Shown piece by piece: positions 35,050-44,011 of a stretch of DNA of 64,000 nucleotides. Source of the stretch: Brevundimonas sp. Root1279 (GTDB lineage Bacteria; Pseudomonadota; Alphaproteobacteria; Caulobacterales; Caulobacteraceae); NCBI RefSeq assembly GCF_001425945.1, contig NZ_LMEB01000009.1, positions 62,001-126,000 of the forward strand. The letters are read 5' to 3'. Numbering within the stretch: position 1 is the first letter of the stretch; each line of letters starts with the position of its first letter. Position numbers and translations under genes: made by a program. The notes beneath the pieces are model-generated. The model was given only the letters and a program-made list of their open reading frames with translations. It did no database searches and had not been told where the DNA came from.

Positions 35050-36836
35050 AACGCCTGTCCGATGCTGACGTAGATCTGGAAGTCGTCGTCACCTTCGCGC
35101 TTGTCGAGCGGGAAGGCGATGTCGGCGCGGATCGGGCCGAAGGGCAGTTTGTAACGGACGCCGAAACCGGCCCCGTAGCGGACGTTGCTGAAGTTCGGCG
35201 TCTCGTTGAAGCCGACGGCCCCGGCGTCGACGAACAGGGCGCCCTGGAAGTTCCGGAACAGATCGCGCCGCACCTCGACCGAGGCCTCGAACAGGCTCAG
35301 GCCGCCGCGCGGCGTGTTGTCGGGCAGGCGGGGGTTGATGCCCTGGTATTCGTAGCCGCGCACCGAACCGCCGCCGCCGGAGTAGAACAGCCGGTCGGCC
35401 GGTACGGTCAGTTCTTCGCCGCCCAGAATGGAGCCCAGGCGGGCCCGGCCGGCCAGCACGGTCTTGGCCCCTTGCTGCAGCGGGAGATAGGCGGTGACCT
35501 GGCCCTCGGCGCGGAGGAACAGGACGTTGTCATCGCCGGTCACGGCCGTGGGCTGGACCGATCCGCTCAGGCGCCAGCCCGTGGTCGGATCGAGCGGGTC
35601 GTTCGACCGATCGATGAAGGTCGAGCCGCGCCCGGTCAGAATGACCAGATCGCGCGTGGCGGTGACGGCTGCGCCGGTGCTCGGGTCAAAGCGGGTCTCG
35701 TCGTACTGGCCCGCGTCCAGCCCGACGCCGTAGCTCCACCAGGAGGTTTTGCCGATGCGCTGTTGCAGATCGGCGGCCAGGGCGGCGGCGGTCCGGCGAT
35801 AGGCGTCGGTGTCTTCGTGCACGAGGGCGGCCGACAGGTTCAGCGTCTGACCGGGGCGGCGCCAGTGCGGCAGCTTGAGGTCGGCCCCCAGACGGCTGTC
35901 GATGTCGGTCAGCTTGGCTTCCCAGACCAGGGTGTCGGCCCGCCCGAAGCGGTTGTGCCAGGTCCAGCGCAAGTCGACCCCGGAGCCGTCGGTGGTCGAG
36001 AAGGTGGCGCCCGCCTCGAGGATGCGGCGCGGCCGGTCTGCGAGGGTGACGATGATGGGCCGGTTGCCGTCGGCGTTGGTCTGGTCCGCCGGGGCGAGGG
36101 CCACCCCGACGCCTTCGTAAACGCCGGTGTCGAGCATGCGCCGTTCCAGTTCGGCGACATACTCGGGGTCGTAGACGTCCCCTTCGTCCCACGGGGCCAG
36201 TCCGGCGACCCAGTCGGGGTTGGTCGGACCACGCGTCTCCAGACGGATGCCGTCCAGCTTCACCAGCGGGCCGGCGGCGATGTTGAAGGTCGGATCGACG
36301 GTGTGGGCGGCGTGGTCCACGACGACCCGGCGCGGCTCGGCGCGGGCGTCGGCGTGGCCCCGGCGGACCAGGCCGGCGACCAGGGTGCCTTCGGCGGCGA
36401 TGACGTCCACGGCGCGGCCAGGCTCTCCCGGGGTCAGGCGCATGTCGCCGATGACCTCGGCCGCGATCGTCGGATTCGGCTCCGGGGCGACCCAGTGGAC
36501 GTGGGCGGGGGTCAGCAGGAACCGCGGGCCCGGCGTCACCTGGACGATCGCGACCGGGTTCTCCTCGCCCTCGACGACGTCTTCCAGGATCGGCTGGTAG
36601 TAGCCTTCGGAGCGGAGCAGGGCCTCCGCAGCCTGCATCGCGCCGCGGGCGCGGCCGCGGGCTTCAAAACGATTGGACGGCGGCGCGTCGACCTCGCCGA
36701 TGGCCTGTTCCAGCTGAGCGCGCAGGTCGGCAGGCAGGTCGCCCCGAATTTGCGCTCGGGGGTCAGCCGTAGCCGTCGTGGCGACGAGGACGACACCCGC
36801 CACGCTGAAGAGGAACAGGACGGGCCTCGGCGTCAA
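35046..36836 (-). CDS. tamA: Outer-membrane assembly factor TamA (Omp85 family)
   Basis: A 596-residue outer-membrane protein with a signal peptide (VLFLFSVAGVVLVATTATA), N-terminal POTRA-type repeats to about 260 (AAGPLVKLDGIRLETRG), and the BamA-type beta-barrel with VRGYEYQGINPRLP (lid-lock VRGY motif) and the C-terminal ADIAFPLDKREGDDDFQIYVSIGQAF ending in Phe; the 20-residue end is IRADIAFPLDKREGDD-type. The start is TTG 36836, as no ATG gives a full signal peptide. It operates with TamB from the overlapping gene. Confidence 0.93.
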   Translation of the reverse strand: MTPRPVLFLFSVAGVVLVATTATADPRAQIRGDLPADLRAQLEQAIGEVDAPPSNRFEARGRARGAMQAAEALLRSEGYYQPILEDVVEGEENPVAIVQVTPGPRFLLTPAHVHWVAPEPNPTIAAEVIGDMRLTPGEPGRAVDVIAAEGTLVAGLVRRGHADARAEPRRVVVDHAAHTVDPTFNIAAGPLVKLDGIRLETRGPTNPDWVAGLAPWDEGDVYDPEYVAELERRMLDTGVYEGVGVALAPADQTNADGNRPIIVTLADRPRRILEAGATFSTTDGSGVDLRWTWHNRFGRADTLVWEAKLTDIDSRLGADLKLPHWRRPGQTLNLSAALVHEDTDAYRRTAAALAADLQQRIGKTSWWSYGVGLDAGQYDETRFDPSTGAAVTATRDLVILTGRGSTFIDRSNDPLDPTTGWRLSGSVQPTAVTGDDNVLFLRAEGQVTAYLPLQQGAKTVLAGRARLGSILGGEELTVPADRLFYSGGGGSVRGYEYQGINPRLPDNTPRGGLSLFEASVEVRRDLFRNFQGALFVDAGAVGFNETPNFSNVRYGAGFGVRYKLPFGPIRADIAFPLDKREGDDDFQIYVSIGQAF

Positions 36837-36931
36837 ACTCGAACCTTCGTCAGCGGGCGGACGCCCTTCAAGTCAAACGGGGCGGCGGCCGCCGGCGGCG
36901 GCCCATGTGGGGCGCGGGCCTCGCGGCCCGA

Positions 36932-37189
36932 TCAGTAGAACAGGGTCTCGCTCTCCGGTTTGACCGATTCTTCCGAAGTGCGCTTCTCGGCGGGGAGGGT
37001 GTCGTTGGACGGCGGCGGCGCGTCGGTGGCGCTCGGCGCGACGACGGGCTGCTCGGCCTGATCGATGCTCGGCGCGACCGGCTCTTCGATCGGCATGTCC
37101 GCCACCTCCGGTTCAGCCGGACGCGGGTCCTCGCAGCCGGCCAGGGCCACGGCGCTCGTCAGGGCGATAAGGGCGAAAAGGCGTTTCAT
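36932..37189 (-). CDS. Small acidic putative lipoprotein
   Basis: An 85-residue protein: signal MKRLFALIALTSAVALAGC with lipobox LAGC, then a Pro/Glu-rich unstructured chain ending in SVKPESETLFY. No family recognised. The ATG at 37189 is selected because it puts the lipoprotein signal at the N-terminus. It is divergent from the kinase at 37327 (137 bp between starts). Confidence 0.65.
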   Translation of the reverse strand: MKRLFALIALTSAVALAGCEDPRPAEPEVADMPIEEPVAPSIDQAEQPVVAPSATDAPPPSNDTLPAEKRTSEESVKPESETLFY

Positions 37190-37326
37190 CTGTGGTGTCT
37201 TCCCCGGATCGGCCTTCCAACGCGCGGCCGTTTCCAGCGTTCCATAGCGACGATTACGGCTCCGGTCATCACGGCGGCAACCAATCCTTTTCCAATTCGC
37301 GCGATGGTGGAGAAAGGAGAGTTGCA

Positions 37327-39063
37327 ATGACGGCATCGGCCTATGCGACAGTGGCCCACGTCCGCTTCCGGGAATTGCCCACGCGGATCGCCCTGGCCGC
37401 TTTTATCGGCGGGACCGCCTGTTTCATCGCGCCCGGAATCTGGCCGGTGGCGTGGTTCGTCGCGGTGGCGGCCACCCAGGCGCTCGACTGGTGGATTTTC
37501 CGGCGGTTTCGGTACAACCCGCAGTGGGAGCCGGATCGGGCCTATGTCGCCCTGACCTGCGCCACGACGGTGCTGGGCGTCGCCGTCTACGCAGGAATCA
37601 CCGCCTATATGTGGTTCGCCGGCGGCGAGATCGGTCGGATCTTCGCCATGGTCCAGTGCGCCGGCGGTCTGCTGCACGTCAGCCTGCACATGCACCACGC
37701 CCGGCCGGTGCTGATCTCGGCCGTCGCAACCCACGCCACCTATTTCCTCGGCTTGCCGACCTTCGGCGCCATCGCCGGAGGGCAGTGGCACGAGATGCTG
37801 ATCGCCATCGGCTGCATCCTGTACATGAGCCACCTGGTCGTGGCCGTGCGCCAGAGTTCGATGACGACGGGCGCCTTGAAGTCCGCCCGCGACGCCGAAC
37901 AGGCCGCGCGACAGAAGGCCGAGGTGGCCAGCGCCGCCAAGTCGGACTTCCTGGCGGTGATCAGCCACGAGATTCGCACGCCGATGAACGCCGTCATCTC
38001 GGCCGCCAACCTGTTGCGCCGGACCCGGCTGGACGACCGCCAGCGCGAACATGTGTCGATGCTGATCGACGCGGGCGACGTGCTGATGGGCCTGCTCAAC
38101 GATGTGCTCGACTTCTCCAAGATCGAGGCCGGCAAGATGGAGCTTGAGAGCGCCGAGATGGTGGTGCGCGAGCGCCTCGCCGCACTGCGGCGTCTCTGGG
38201 AGCCACGGGCCGAGGCCAACGGCGTCCGGCTGACCGTGCGAATCGCGGACGAGGTCCCACACGCCGTCCGCACCGATCCGCTCCGCTTCCAGCAGATCCT
38301 GTTCAACCTGCTCTCCAACGCCGTGAAGTTCACCAACGCCGGCGAGATCATCGTGGCGGTGGGCTGGGACGGGGCGCGTCTGACCCTGGCGGTCTCCGAC
38401 ACCGGCTGCGGCATTCCCGCCGAGCGGCTGGCGCAGGTGTTCAACAGCTTCGAACAGGCCGACGTCGGCACCACCCGCCGCCACGGCGGCACGGGCCTGG
38501 GCCTGTCGATCAGCCGCAAGCTCGCCGAGATCATGGGCGGAAGCCTGACCGCCGCCAGCACGGTGGGGCAGGGTTCGACCTTCACCCTGGTCCTGCCGAT
38601 GTCGGAGGCGGAGGGCGCTCTCGCCGAGCCGGAACGTCCGGCCGAGGCTGAGGGCGTGCTGGCCGGGCGCTCTATACTGGCGGCGGACGATCACGAGGTG
38701 AACCGACGTATCCTCACTCTCCTGCTGGAGCCCCACGGCTGCCGGCTGACCTTGGTCGAGAACGGCGCCGAGGCGCTGGAGGCCGCGGAACTGGAGCGCT
38801 TTGACGCCATCCTGATGGACATGCAGATGCCGGTGATGGACGGGCTGGAGGCGACGCGACGGATCCGCGCCGTGTCGTTGAACGCTGCGACGCCCGTGAT
38901 CGCCCTGACCGCCAATGCCCTGGATACTCATCGCGCGGCGTGGGAATCGGCCGGCGTGCATGCCTTCCTGACCAAGCCGATCGACCCGATCATGCTGGCC
39001 AAGACCCTCGCTGAGGCCTGCGCCGCCGAGCGAAAAGTGGACGTCGAGACGGCCGTCGCGTGA
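37327..39063 (+). CDS. Membrane hybrid sensor histidine kinase
   Basis: A 578-residue protein: five or six hydrophobic segments (about 20-50, 75-98, 107-121, 130-150, 158-174), a coiled linker, HisKA with phosphorylated His214 (SHEIRTPMNAV), HATPase with N-box LLSNAVKFT, G1 DTGCGIP and G2 HGGTGLGLSISRKL, then a receiver domain with LAADDHEVN, phosphoacceptor Asp in LMDMQMPVMDG and TKPID. GAAAGGAGAG before ATG 37327 fixes the start; an in-frame GTG further up is unlikely. The signal is unknown and no response regulator adjoins it. Confidence 0.92.
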   Translation: MTASAYATVAHVRFRELPTRIALAAFIGGTACFIAPGIWPVAWFVAVAATQALDWWIFRRFRYNPQWEPDRAYVALTCATTVLGVAVYAGITAYMWFAGGEIGRIFAMVQCAGGLLHVSLHMHHARPVLISAVATHATYFLGLPTFGAIAGGQWHEMLIAIGCILYMSHLVVAVRQSSMTTGALKSARDAEQAARQKAEVASAAKSDFLAVISHEIRTPMNAVISAANLLRRTRLDDRQREHVSMLIDAGDVLMGLLNDVLDFSKIEAGKMELESAEMVVRERLAALRRLWEPRAEANGVRLTVRIADEVPHAVRTDPLRFQQILFNLLSNAVKFTNAGEIIVAVGWDGARLTLAVSDTGCGIPAERLAQVFNSFEQADVGTTRRHGGTGLGLSISRKLAEIMGGSLTAASTVGQGSTFTLVLPMSEAEGALAEPERPAEAEGVLAGRSILAADDHEVNRRILTLLLEPHGCRLTLVENGAEALEAAELERFDAILMDMQMPVMDGLEATRRIRAVSLNAATPVIALTANALDTHRAAWESAGVHAFLTKPIDPIMLAKTLAEACAAERKVDVETAVA

Positions 39064-39145
39064 ACTTTGATCAGGTGACGCTTGACCGCGGCCCCGCTTT
39101 GCAAGAGAAGGCGGCCCTCGCGGCGCTCCGGCGCCGATGCGGTGT

Positions 39146-39222
39146 GCGTCCTTAGCTCAGTTGGTTAGAGCATCTGACTTTTAATCAGAGGGTCCTCGGT
39201 TCGAGCCCGAGAGGACGTACCA
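39146..39222 (+). tRNA. tRNA-Lys (TTT)
   Basis: A 77-base cloverleaf. The acceptor stem GCGTCCT pairs with AGGACGT (one G-U), the D arm is TTAGCTCAGTTGGTTAGAG, the anticodon loop CTTTTAA gives anticodon TTT, and the T arm is CCTCGGTTCGAGCCCGAGA-like. Discriminator A and an encoded CCA end the molecule. The lysS gene for its synthetase is about 8 kb downstream. Confidence 0.97.
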
Positions 39223-39353
39223 CCACCGCCTTCTTCCAGATTTGCGGACCAGCGCTCGACGCTAGGGGCGGCCCCTAGGGGACGTACCCACCGCCTCCTG
39301 GCGGAACCACGCCCGCGCCGTCCGGTTGTCGAGGGACACCGATGGAGGCCGCG

Positions 39354-39641
39354 ATGCCGCAGCAGAACACCGACACGTCCAAGGCCACGGCCAAGAAGGT
39401 CAACGGCCCGGGCGCGCCTGAGCGAGAGCGCGGGCAAACGGCGTCAGCGCCTTCCGAATCCCCCAGCTACGCCGACGGCGCCGACTACATTGATGATGAG
39501 GGCGACGCTCTGGGCGCGGACGATGTGCAGCAGGGGTCAAACCACCTGAACCGGCTCGACGGCGGCGAGAAGCTGTACGGGCAGGGCCGCAAGACCCGCG
39601 AGGGCAATCTGCACCGGCTCCGGGACGGCTCGGCCAGCTAG
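39354..39641 (+). CDS. Small hydrophilic hypothetical protein
   Basis: A 95-residue protein that looks disordered: MPQQNTDTSKATAKK, then Pro/Glu/Ser-rich, then acidic DYIDDEGDALGADDVQQG and a basic C-terminus GQGRKTREGNLHRLRDG. ATG 39354 is preferred since GGAGG precedes it by five bases; ATG 39342 is possible. No family is recognised. Codon pattern and the ribosome-binding site support it. Confidence 0.55.
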   Translation: MPQQNTDTSKATAKKVNGPGAPERERGQTASAPSESPSYADGADYIDDEGDALGADDVQQGSNHLNRLDGGEKLYGQGRKTREGNLHRLRDGSAS

Positions 39642-39649
39642 CCTGGACC

Positions 39650-39772
39650 CTAGGGCTTGCCGCGTCGGAAGCGGCACTTCTTGCAGACGAGCGTGCCTGG
39701 CTTCGAGCGGCTGTACTTGAACTGGTGGTCGCACCGGCGCTGCAGGAGCCAGGTCTTGAACTGCTGGATCAT
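39650..39772 (-). CDS. 40-residue zinc-knuckle-like microprotein
   Basis: A short frame on the minus strand encodes MIQQFKTWLLQRRCDHQFKY... with Cys-x-His near residue 14 and CKKC near 30, ending RFRRGKP. This Cys-His/Cys-Cys layout fits a single zinc-binding ribbon, and the many Arg/Lys residues fit nucleic-acid binding. It faces the 39354 gene convergently, eight bases apart. Expression is unproven. Confidence 0.5.
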   Translation of the reverse strand: MIQQFKTWLLQRRCDHQFKYSRSKPGTLVCKKCRFRRGKP

Positions 39773-39885
39773 GGCGGCCGGTATCGGGCGCCCGGGACAC
39801 ACCCGCGACCCCAATTGTCATGATGCTGCGGCCAAGCTTGTGGACGAGCGTTTCGTAACTGGCTTGACCGTGGTTAAGGGAGGGC

Positions 39886-40431
39886 ATGCGCGCATCCCTC
39901 CTGACCGTCTCCGCCTGCCTCCTGCTGTCCGCCTGCAACGCGGGGGCCAGCGCCGTGGACGGGGTGCGACAGTTCGGGGCGGGGTTCGAGGGGGCGGCGA
40001 CGGCGCCGCTGGAGGATCTGAACCTGCGCCGGGAGATGATCCCGACCGTGCTGCTGCAGGCCGAGAGCAACCCCTATGACCTGCGCAACCTGAACCACTG
40101 CTCGACCATCGGGGCCGAGCTGACCCGGCTGGACGAGGCCCTGGGCCCAGACCTGGACGAGCCGCCGGCGCCGGACGGCTCCTATCTCAGCGAGCGGGCG
40201 GCCGACGCGGCGGCCAAGGCGGCGCTTACGGCGATCCGCGACACCACCACCGACTTCATCCCCGGCCGCAGCTGGGTCCGCCGCCTGTCGGGCGCCGATC
40301 AGCACAGCCGCCACGTCCAGTCGGCCATTCAGGCCGGCCGCATGCGCCGGTCGTTCCTCAAGGGCGTGGGCATGAGCCGCAACTGCGCCCCGCCGGCGGC
40401 GCCGCGCTGGTTTGAGCCGCGGAGAGGGTAA
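39886..40431 (+). CDS. Putative lipoprotein, hypothetical
   Basis: A 181-residue protein with lipoprotein signal MRASLLTVSACLLLSAC (lipobox LSAC) followed by NAGASAVDGVRQFGAGFEG. The mature part has ALTAIRDTTTDFIPGRSWVRRLSGADQH, an amphipathic segment, and DLRNLNHCSTIGAELTRLDEAL. The family is unknown to me but the pattern suggests a conserved periplasmic lipoprotein. GGGAGG lies upstream of the ATG. Confidence 0.7.
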   Translation: MRASLLTVSACLLLSACNAGASAVDGVRQFGAGFEGAATAPLEDLNLRREMIPTVLLQAESNPYDLRNLNHCSTIGAELTRLDEALGPDLDEPPAPDGSYLSERAADAAAKAALTAIRDTTTDFIPGRSWVRRLSGADQHSRHVQSAIQAGRMRRSFLKGVGMSRNCAPPAAPRWFEPRRG

Positions 40432-40440
40432 AAAGGGGGG

Positions 40441-40556
40441 AGGGTCGAGGGTCGAGGGTCGAGGGGCTATGTCGTCCAAGCTTGGCGCGAGCCGCTTGGC
40501 AGGATCGCCGCTCGATGAGCCGCTCAATCACCTCAACCCTCGACCCTCGACCCTCA
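40441..40556. repeat. Heptamer repeat inverted arms at the tgt 3' end
   Basis: Three tandem AGGGTCG units at 40441-40461 and the complementary array ending at 40556 form a perfect inverted repeat of at least 19 bases (AGGGTCGAGGGTCGAGGGT) around a roughly 75-base loop. The right arm includes the tgt stop codon (40554-40556). Could form a large hairpin in transcripts from either strand. Confidence 0.75.
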
Positions 40557-41666
40557 CTTCGAGACGTGCCGCCCGTGGAAGTCCTTCCGGAACTGTTCGA
40601 AGCGGCCCTCGGCGATGGCTGAGCGCATCGCGGCGGTCAGGGCCTGGAAGAAGGCGATGTTGTGCCAGCTGAGCAGGATCTTGCCGAGGATCTCGTCGGT
40701 TCGGATCAGGTGGTGCAGGTAGGCCTTTGAATAGTCTTGGGAAGCCGGGCAGGGGACTTCGAGGTCCAGCGGGTCCTGATCCTCGGCGAAGCGGGCGTTC
40801 TTGAGGTTGATCGGGCCGTCCCAGGTCCAGGCCTGGCCGTGGCGGCCGGCGCGGGTGGGCAGGACGCAGTCGAACATGTCGACGCCGCGATACACCGCCT
40901 CGACCAGGTCGACCGGCTTGCCGACGCCCATCAGGTAGCGCGGGCGGTCGGCGGGCAGCATCTCGGGGGCGTAGTCGAGCACCTCGCACATGGCCTGGTG
41001 GCCCTCGCCGACGGCCAGGCCGCCGATGGCGTGGCCGTCGAAGCCGATTTCCTGCAGGCGCTCGGACGACTCCTGGCGCAGATTCTGGAAGGTCGAGCCC
41101 TGCTGGATGCCGAACAGGGCCTGGGTGTCGCGCGTGCCGAAGGCGTCCTTGGAGCGCTTCGCCCAGCGCGCCGACAACTCCATGCCCGAGCGGGCGCGGG
41201 GCTCCTCCGCGGGCCAGGCGACGCATTCGTCCAGCTGCATGACGATGTCCGAGCCCAGGCGGTCGGCCTGGATCTCGATCGAGCGTTCCGGCGTCAGGAC
41301 GTGCTTGGAGCCGTCGACGTGGCTGGAGAAGGTCACCGCCTCCTCGGTCAGCTTGGAGATGCCCGACAGGGACATGACCTGGAAGCCGCCCGAGTCGGTC
41401 AGGATCGGCTTGTCCCAGCGCATGAACTTATGCAGGCCGCCCAGCCGCTCCATCCGCTCGGGCCCAGGGCGCAGCATCAGGTGGTAGGTGTTGCCCAGGA
41501 GGATGTCGGCGCCGGTCTGCTTCACCTGGTCGACGGTCAGGGCCTTCACCGTCGCGGCGGTGCCCACCGGCATGAAGGCGGGGGTGCGGATTTCACCGCG
41601 AGTCGTCTTCAGGACGCCGGTGCGCGCGCGGCCGTCGGTGGCGGAGATGTCGAAGGGGAAGGGCAA
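40554..41666 (-). CDS. tgt: tRNA-guanine transglycosylase, variant zinc site
   Basis: A 370-residue Tgt, exchanging guanine-34 of tRNAs with GUN anticodons for preQ1 (bacterial). Catalytic and recognition residues are present: Asp91 (LTDSGGFQ), Asp266 in [14 protein letters not shown], and IGGLAVGEG. The usual zinc site Cys-x-Cys-x2-Cys...His is degraded: V304-P-C306-P-A-S309, with His335 kept (LSWHN). Only one of three cysteines remains, as read directly from the codons. Upstream come a 231-bp repeat-bearing gap, an NTase gene and queA. An in-frame ATG at 41666 begins [10 protein letters not shown]. Confidence 0.93.
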   Translation of the reverse strand: MPFPFDISATDGRARTGVLKTTRGEIRTPAFMPVGTAATVKALTVDQVKQTGADILLGNTYHLMLRPGPERMERLGGLHKFMRWDKPILTDSGGFQVMSLSGISKLTEEAVTFSSHVDGSKHVLTPERSIEIQADRLGSDIVMQLDECVAWPAEEPRARSGMELSARWAKRSKDAFGTRDTQALFGIQQGSTFQNLRQESSERLQEIGFDGHAIGGLAVGEGHQAMCEVLDYAPEMLPADRPRYLMGVGKPVDLVEAVYRGVDMFDCVLPTRAGRHGQAWTWDGPINLKNARFAEDQDPLDLEVPCPASQDYSKAYLHHLIRTDEILGKILLSWHNIAFFQALTAAMRSAIAEGRFEQFRKDFHGRHVSK

Positions 41667-41687
41667 GGGCGGCTCGGGAAAAACGGG

Positions 41688-41779
41688 GTCTGAATAGTCT
41701 GAATAGTCTGAAACCGGCCAATGGCGGCGGCGGCCGATGTCACAAAATCAGAGTCTGAATCGTCTGAATCGTCTGAAAC
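41688..41779. repeat. Two triplets of 9-bp direct repeats upstream of tgt
   Basis: GTCTGAATA occurs twice then GTCTGAAAC (41688-41714), and again GTCTGAATC twice then GTCTGAAAC (41753-41779). Both arrays continue into ACC(C)GG. The 38-base spacer includes TGTCACAAAATCAGA. The array lies 22 bases before the tgt start codon on the tgt strand, so it could be iterons for a regulator or a leader structure; no known element is recognised. Confidence 0.75.
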
Positions 41780-41897
41780 CCGGTCCGGGGGCGGGGCGTC
41801 GGGGCATCATAAGGTGGGCCCGGGCGGCGCCATATCAAGGACGCTGACTTTCTGCGAACCCGAGAGATTTCAGCTTGGTAGCGGGAGGTGATGCGCG

Positions 41898-42365
41898 TCA
41901 GCGTAGCAGCGTCTCCAGGCGTTCGGCGCGCTGCAGATCCTTGGGGCGGCCGAACTGGCGGCAGATCTCGATCTGCTCGGCGACGGACGGAATGTGGATG
42001 ACGCCCGCCTCGGTGGCGACGGGGACGCGGGTCTGGAAGCTCACCGGCGACCATTCGGCGCCCGAACGCACCTCCATCTCGGCCATGACGTCGATGGGGA
42101 TGGGGGTGGTCAGGATCTGGCCGAACACCTGCGAGCGGAACATGCCCTCGCTGGGGTCCTCGACCGGCTGACCGCCCAGGGCCGCGATCAGGCGGCGCGC
42201 GTCGCGCGGGCTGGCCATGACGTCGACGTCGGGGGTGTGCAACTCCTCCAGCCCGGCCAGGACCATGGCCGCGCCGCCGAACACCCACCAGGGATCCTGC
42301 AGCTCCGTCGCCGCAGAGGCGAGGATGTCGAAGGTCGCGTCCAGGACGTCCTCGGCCTCGGTCAC
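41898..42365 (-). CDS. Nucleotidyltransferase-like protein in the queA-tgt operon
   Basis: A 155-residue protein with an NTase-fold core: [27 protein letters not shown], i.e. a G-G helix followed by Asp-x-Asp (about 28-48). This resembles the MNT/AbiEii-like nucleotidyltransferase group; the third acidic residue is uncertain. The start is GTG 42365, overlapping the queA stop as GTGA. A much longer frame extends upstream over queA and is rejected. The placement between queA and tgt is probably transcriptional convenience; no Q-pathway role is known. Confidence 0.7.
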   Translation of the reverse strand: MTEAEDVLDATFDILASAATELQDPWWVFGGAAMVLAGLEELHTPDVDVMASPRDARRLIAALGGQPVEDPSEGMFRSQVFGQILTTPIPIDVMAEMEVRSGAEWSPVSFQTRVPVATEAGVIHIPSVAEQIEICRQFGRPKDLQRAERLETLLR

Positions 42366-43453
42366 GGGGCGCTCCGGAACAGCAGGCTGCCGTCGCCGTA
42401 GGAATAGAACCGGTAGCCGTCGGCGATGGCGTGGGCGTAGGCGGCCTTCATCGTCTCCAGCCCGGCGAAGGCCGAGACCAGCATGAACAGGGTCGACTTG
42501 GGCAGGTGGAAATTGGTCATCAGAACGTCGGCGGCGCGGAAGCGGTAGCCGGGGGTGATGAAGATGGCCGTGTCGCCGTGGAAGGGGTGGATGACCCGCT
42601 CCTCGTCGGCGGCGCTCTCGAGCAGGCGCAGGGAGGTGGTGCCGACGCAGACGATGCGGCCGCCGGCGGCGCGCACGGCGTTCAGCGCCCGGGCCGTCTC
42701 GGCGGGGACCTCGCCCCATTCGGAGTGCATCTTGTGGTCGGCGGTGTCGTCGGCCTTGACCGGCAGGAAGGTGCCGGCCCCGACGTGCAGGGTCACGGCG
42801 TGGGTCGAGACGCCCCTGGCGCGGATGGCCTCGAGCAGGGCTGGGGTGAAGTGCAGGCCCGCCGTGGGGGCGGCGACCGAGCCGTCCCACTGGGCGAACA
42901 TGGTCTGATAGTCGGAGCGGTCGCGGTCGTCCTCAGCCCGCTTGGCGGCGATATAGGGCGGCAGGGGCATGACCCCGACGTCGCGGATGGCGTCGTCCAG
43001 CGCCAGCCCGGTCAGGTCGAACTTCAGCGCGACCAGCCCGTCCTCGCCCTTGCTCATGACGGTGGCGTCGAGGCGGCCGAGCTCGCAGGCGCCGTCGACC
43101 AATTGGCCGAAGCGGATGCGGTCGCCCTCCTTGATGCGCTTGCCGGGCTTCATGAAGGCCGACCAGACTTCGGGCCCGTCGCGGTGATGCAGGGTGGCCT
43201 CGACCTCGACGGTCAGGGTCTCGCCTTCGGGGCCGGGGCGCTGGCGCACGCCGGACAGGCGGGCGGGGATCACCCGGGTGTCGTTGAACACAAGGGCGTC
43301 GCCGGGGCGCAGGAAGCCGGGCAGGTCGCGGATGATCCGATCCTCGAGCTCCCCGTTGTGGACGACCAGCAGGCGCGCGGAATCGCGCGGCTCCGCGGGA
43401 CGCAGGGCGATGCGCTCTTCCGGAAGGTCGAAGTCGAAGTCGGCGGTCTTCAT
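42362..43453 (-). CDS. queA: S-adenosylmethionine:tRNA ribosyltransferase-isomerase
   Basis: A 363-residue QueA, converting preQ1-tRNA to epoxyqueuosine-tRNA with the ribosyl part of SAM. Family segments: [55 protein letters not shown], and [11 protein letters not shown]. The start is ATG 43453 ([13 protein letters not shown]); four in-frame codons before it are unlikely. With queC, queE, queD (56.5-58.3 kb) and tgt it completes much of the queuosine pathway. Confidence 0.96.
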   Translation of the reverse strand: MKTADFDFDLPEERIALRPAEPRDSARLLVVHNGELEDRIIRDLPGFLRPGDALVFNDTRVIPARLSGVRQRPGPEGETLTVEVEATLHHRDGPEVWSAFMKPGKRIKEGDRIRFGQLVDGACELGRLDATVMSKGEDGLVALKFDLTGLALDDAIRDVGVMPLPPYIAAKRAEDDRDRSDYQTMFAQWDGSVAAPTAGLHFTPALLEAIRARGVSTHAVTLHVGAGTFLPVKADDTADHKMHSEWGEVPAETARALNAVRAAGGRIVCVGTTSLRLLESAADEERVIHPFHGDTAIFITPGYRFRAADVLMTNFHLPKSTLFMLVSAFAGLETMKAAYAHAIADGYRFYSYGDGSLLFRSAP

Positions 43454-43548
43454 CAGGCCGCGCAAAGGCCACGGGGGAGGGGCGGGGTCAAGGCGGGGCG
43501 ACCTTGTGTCAGCCTGACCCGCCTCGGCCGATCAGGCATACAAGGCGT

Positions 43549-43962
43549 ATGAAACTGCTCAGCCTCATCGCCGTCTCCGCCCTCGCCCTGTCCGTCGCCG
43601 CCTGCGAGGTCGACACCTCGGCCCTGCAGGAGATCGAGGACACCGCCGCCCAGGCCCGCGCCACGGCGGACGAGATCAACGCCCGGACAGACCAGATCCA
43701 GCAGGCGGTCGACGACCCCGTGGGCGCCCTGCGCGGGGTGGTGACGGCCAATCTGAGCAAGGCCCCGACGGACCAGCCGGGCGTTTATGTGCTCACCGAC
43801 CTGCAGACCGGCTGCCAGTTCCTGGCCACCTACGGGGCGGATGGAACGACGGTGAGCTCGATCGCCCCGCGGGTCGAAGCCGCAGCCGGCGGCGGCACGC
43901 GCCAGCGCTGCATCGCGATCCCCGGCGCCCGGGCGGAAGCGCAGGCCGAAGCCGAGGGCTGA
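43549..43962 (+). CDS. Small putative lipoprotein
   Basis: A 137-residue protein with signal MKLLSLIAVSALALSVAAC (lipobox VAAC), a helical region EIEDTAAQARATADEINARTD, and two cysteines (GCQFLA and QRCIAIPG). It ends Ala/Glu-rich. No family recognised. The ATG at 43549 starts the signal; the upstream extension is untranslated. Confidence 0.65.
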   Translation: MKLLSLIAVSALALSVAACEVDTSALQEIEDTAAQARATADEINARTDQIQQAVDDPVGALRGVVTANLSKAPTDQPGVYVLTDLQTGCQFLATYGADGTTVSSIAPRVEAAAGGGTRQRCIAIPGARAEAQAEAEG

Positions 43963-44011
43963 TCCGGCTCCGGCCATGGACAGGGTTCGCAAACCGATGG
44001 ATTGTGAACCC

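Noticed and set aside
37186-38961. A 591-residue frame antisense to the membrane hybrid kinase
   Set aside because: Antisense shadow of a well-supported kinase with all motifs.
42366-42890. N-terminal extension of the NTase gene across queA
   Set aside because: Out of frame with queA and Arg-rich; GTG 42365 gives a typical coupled start.
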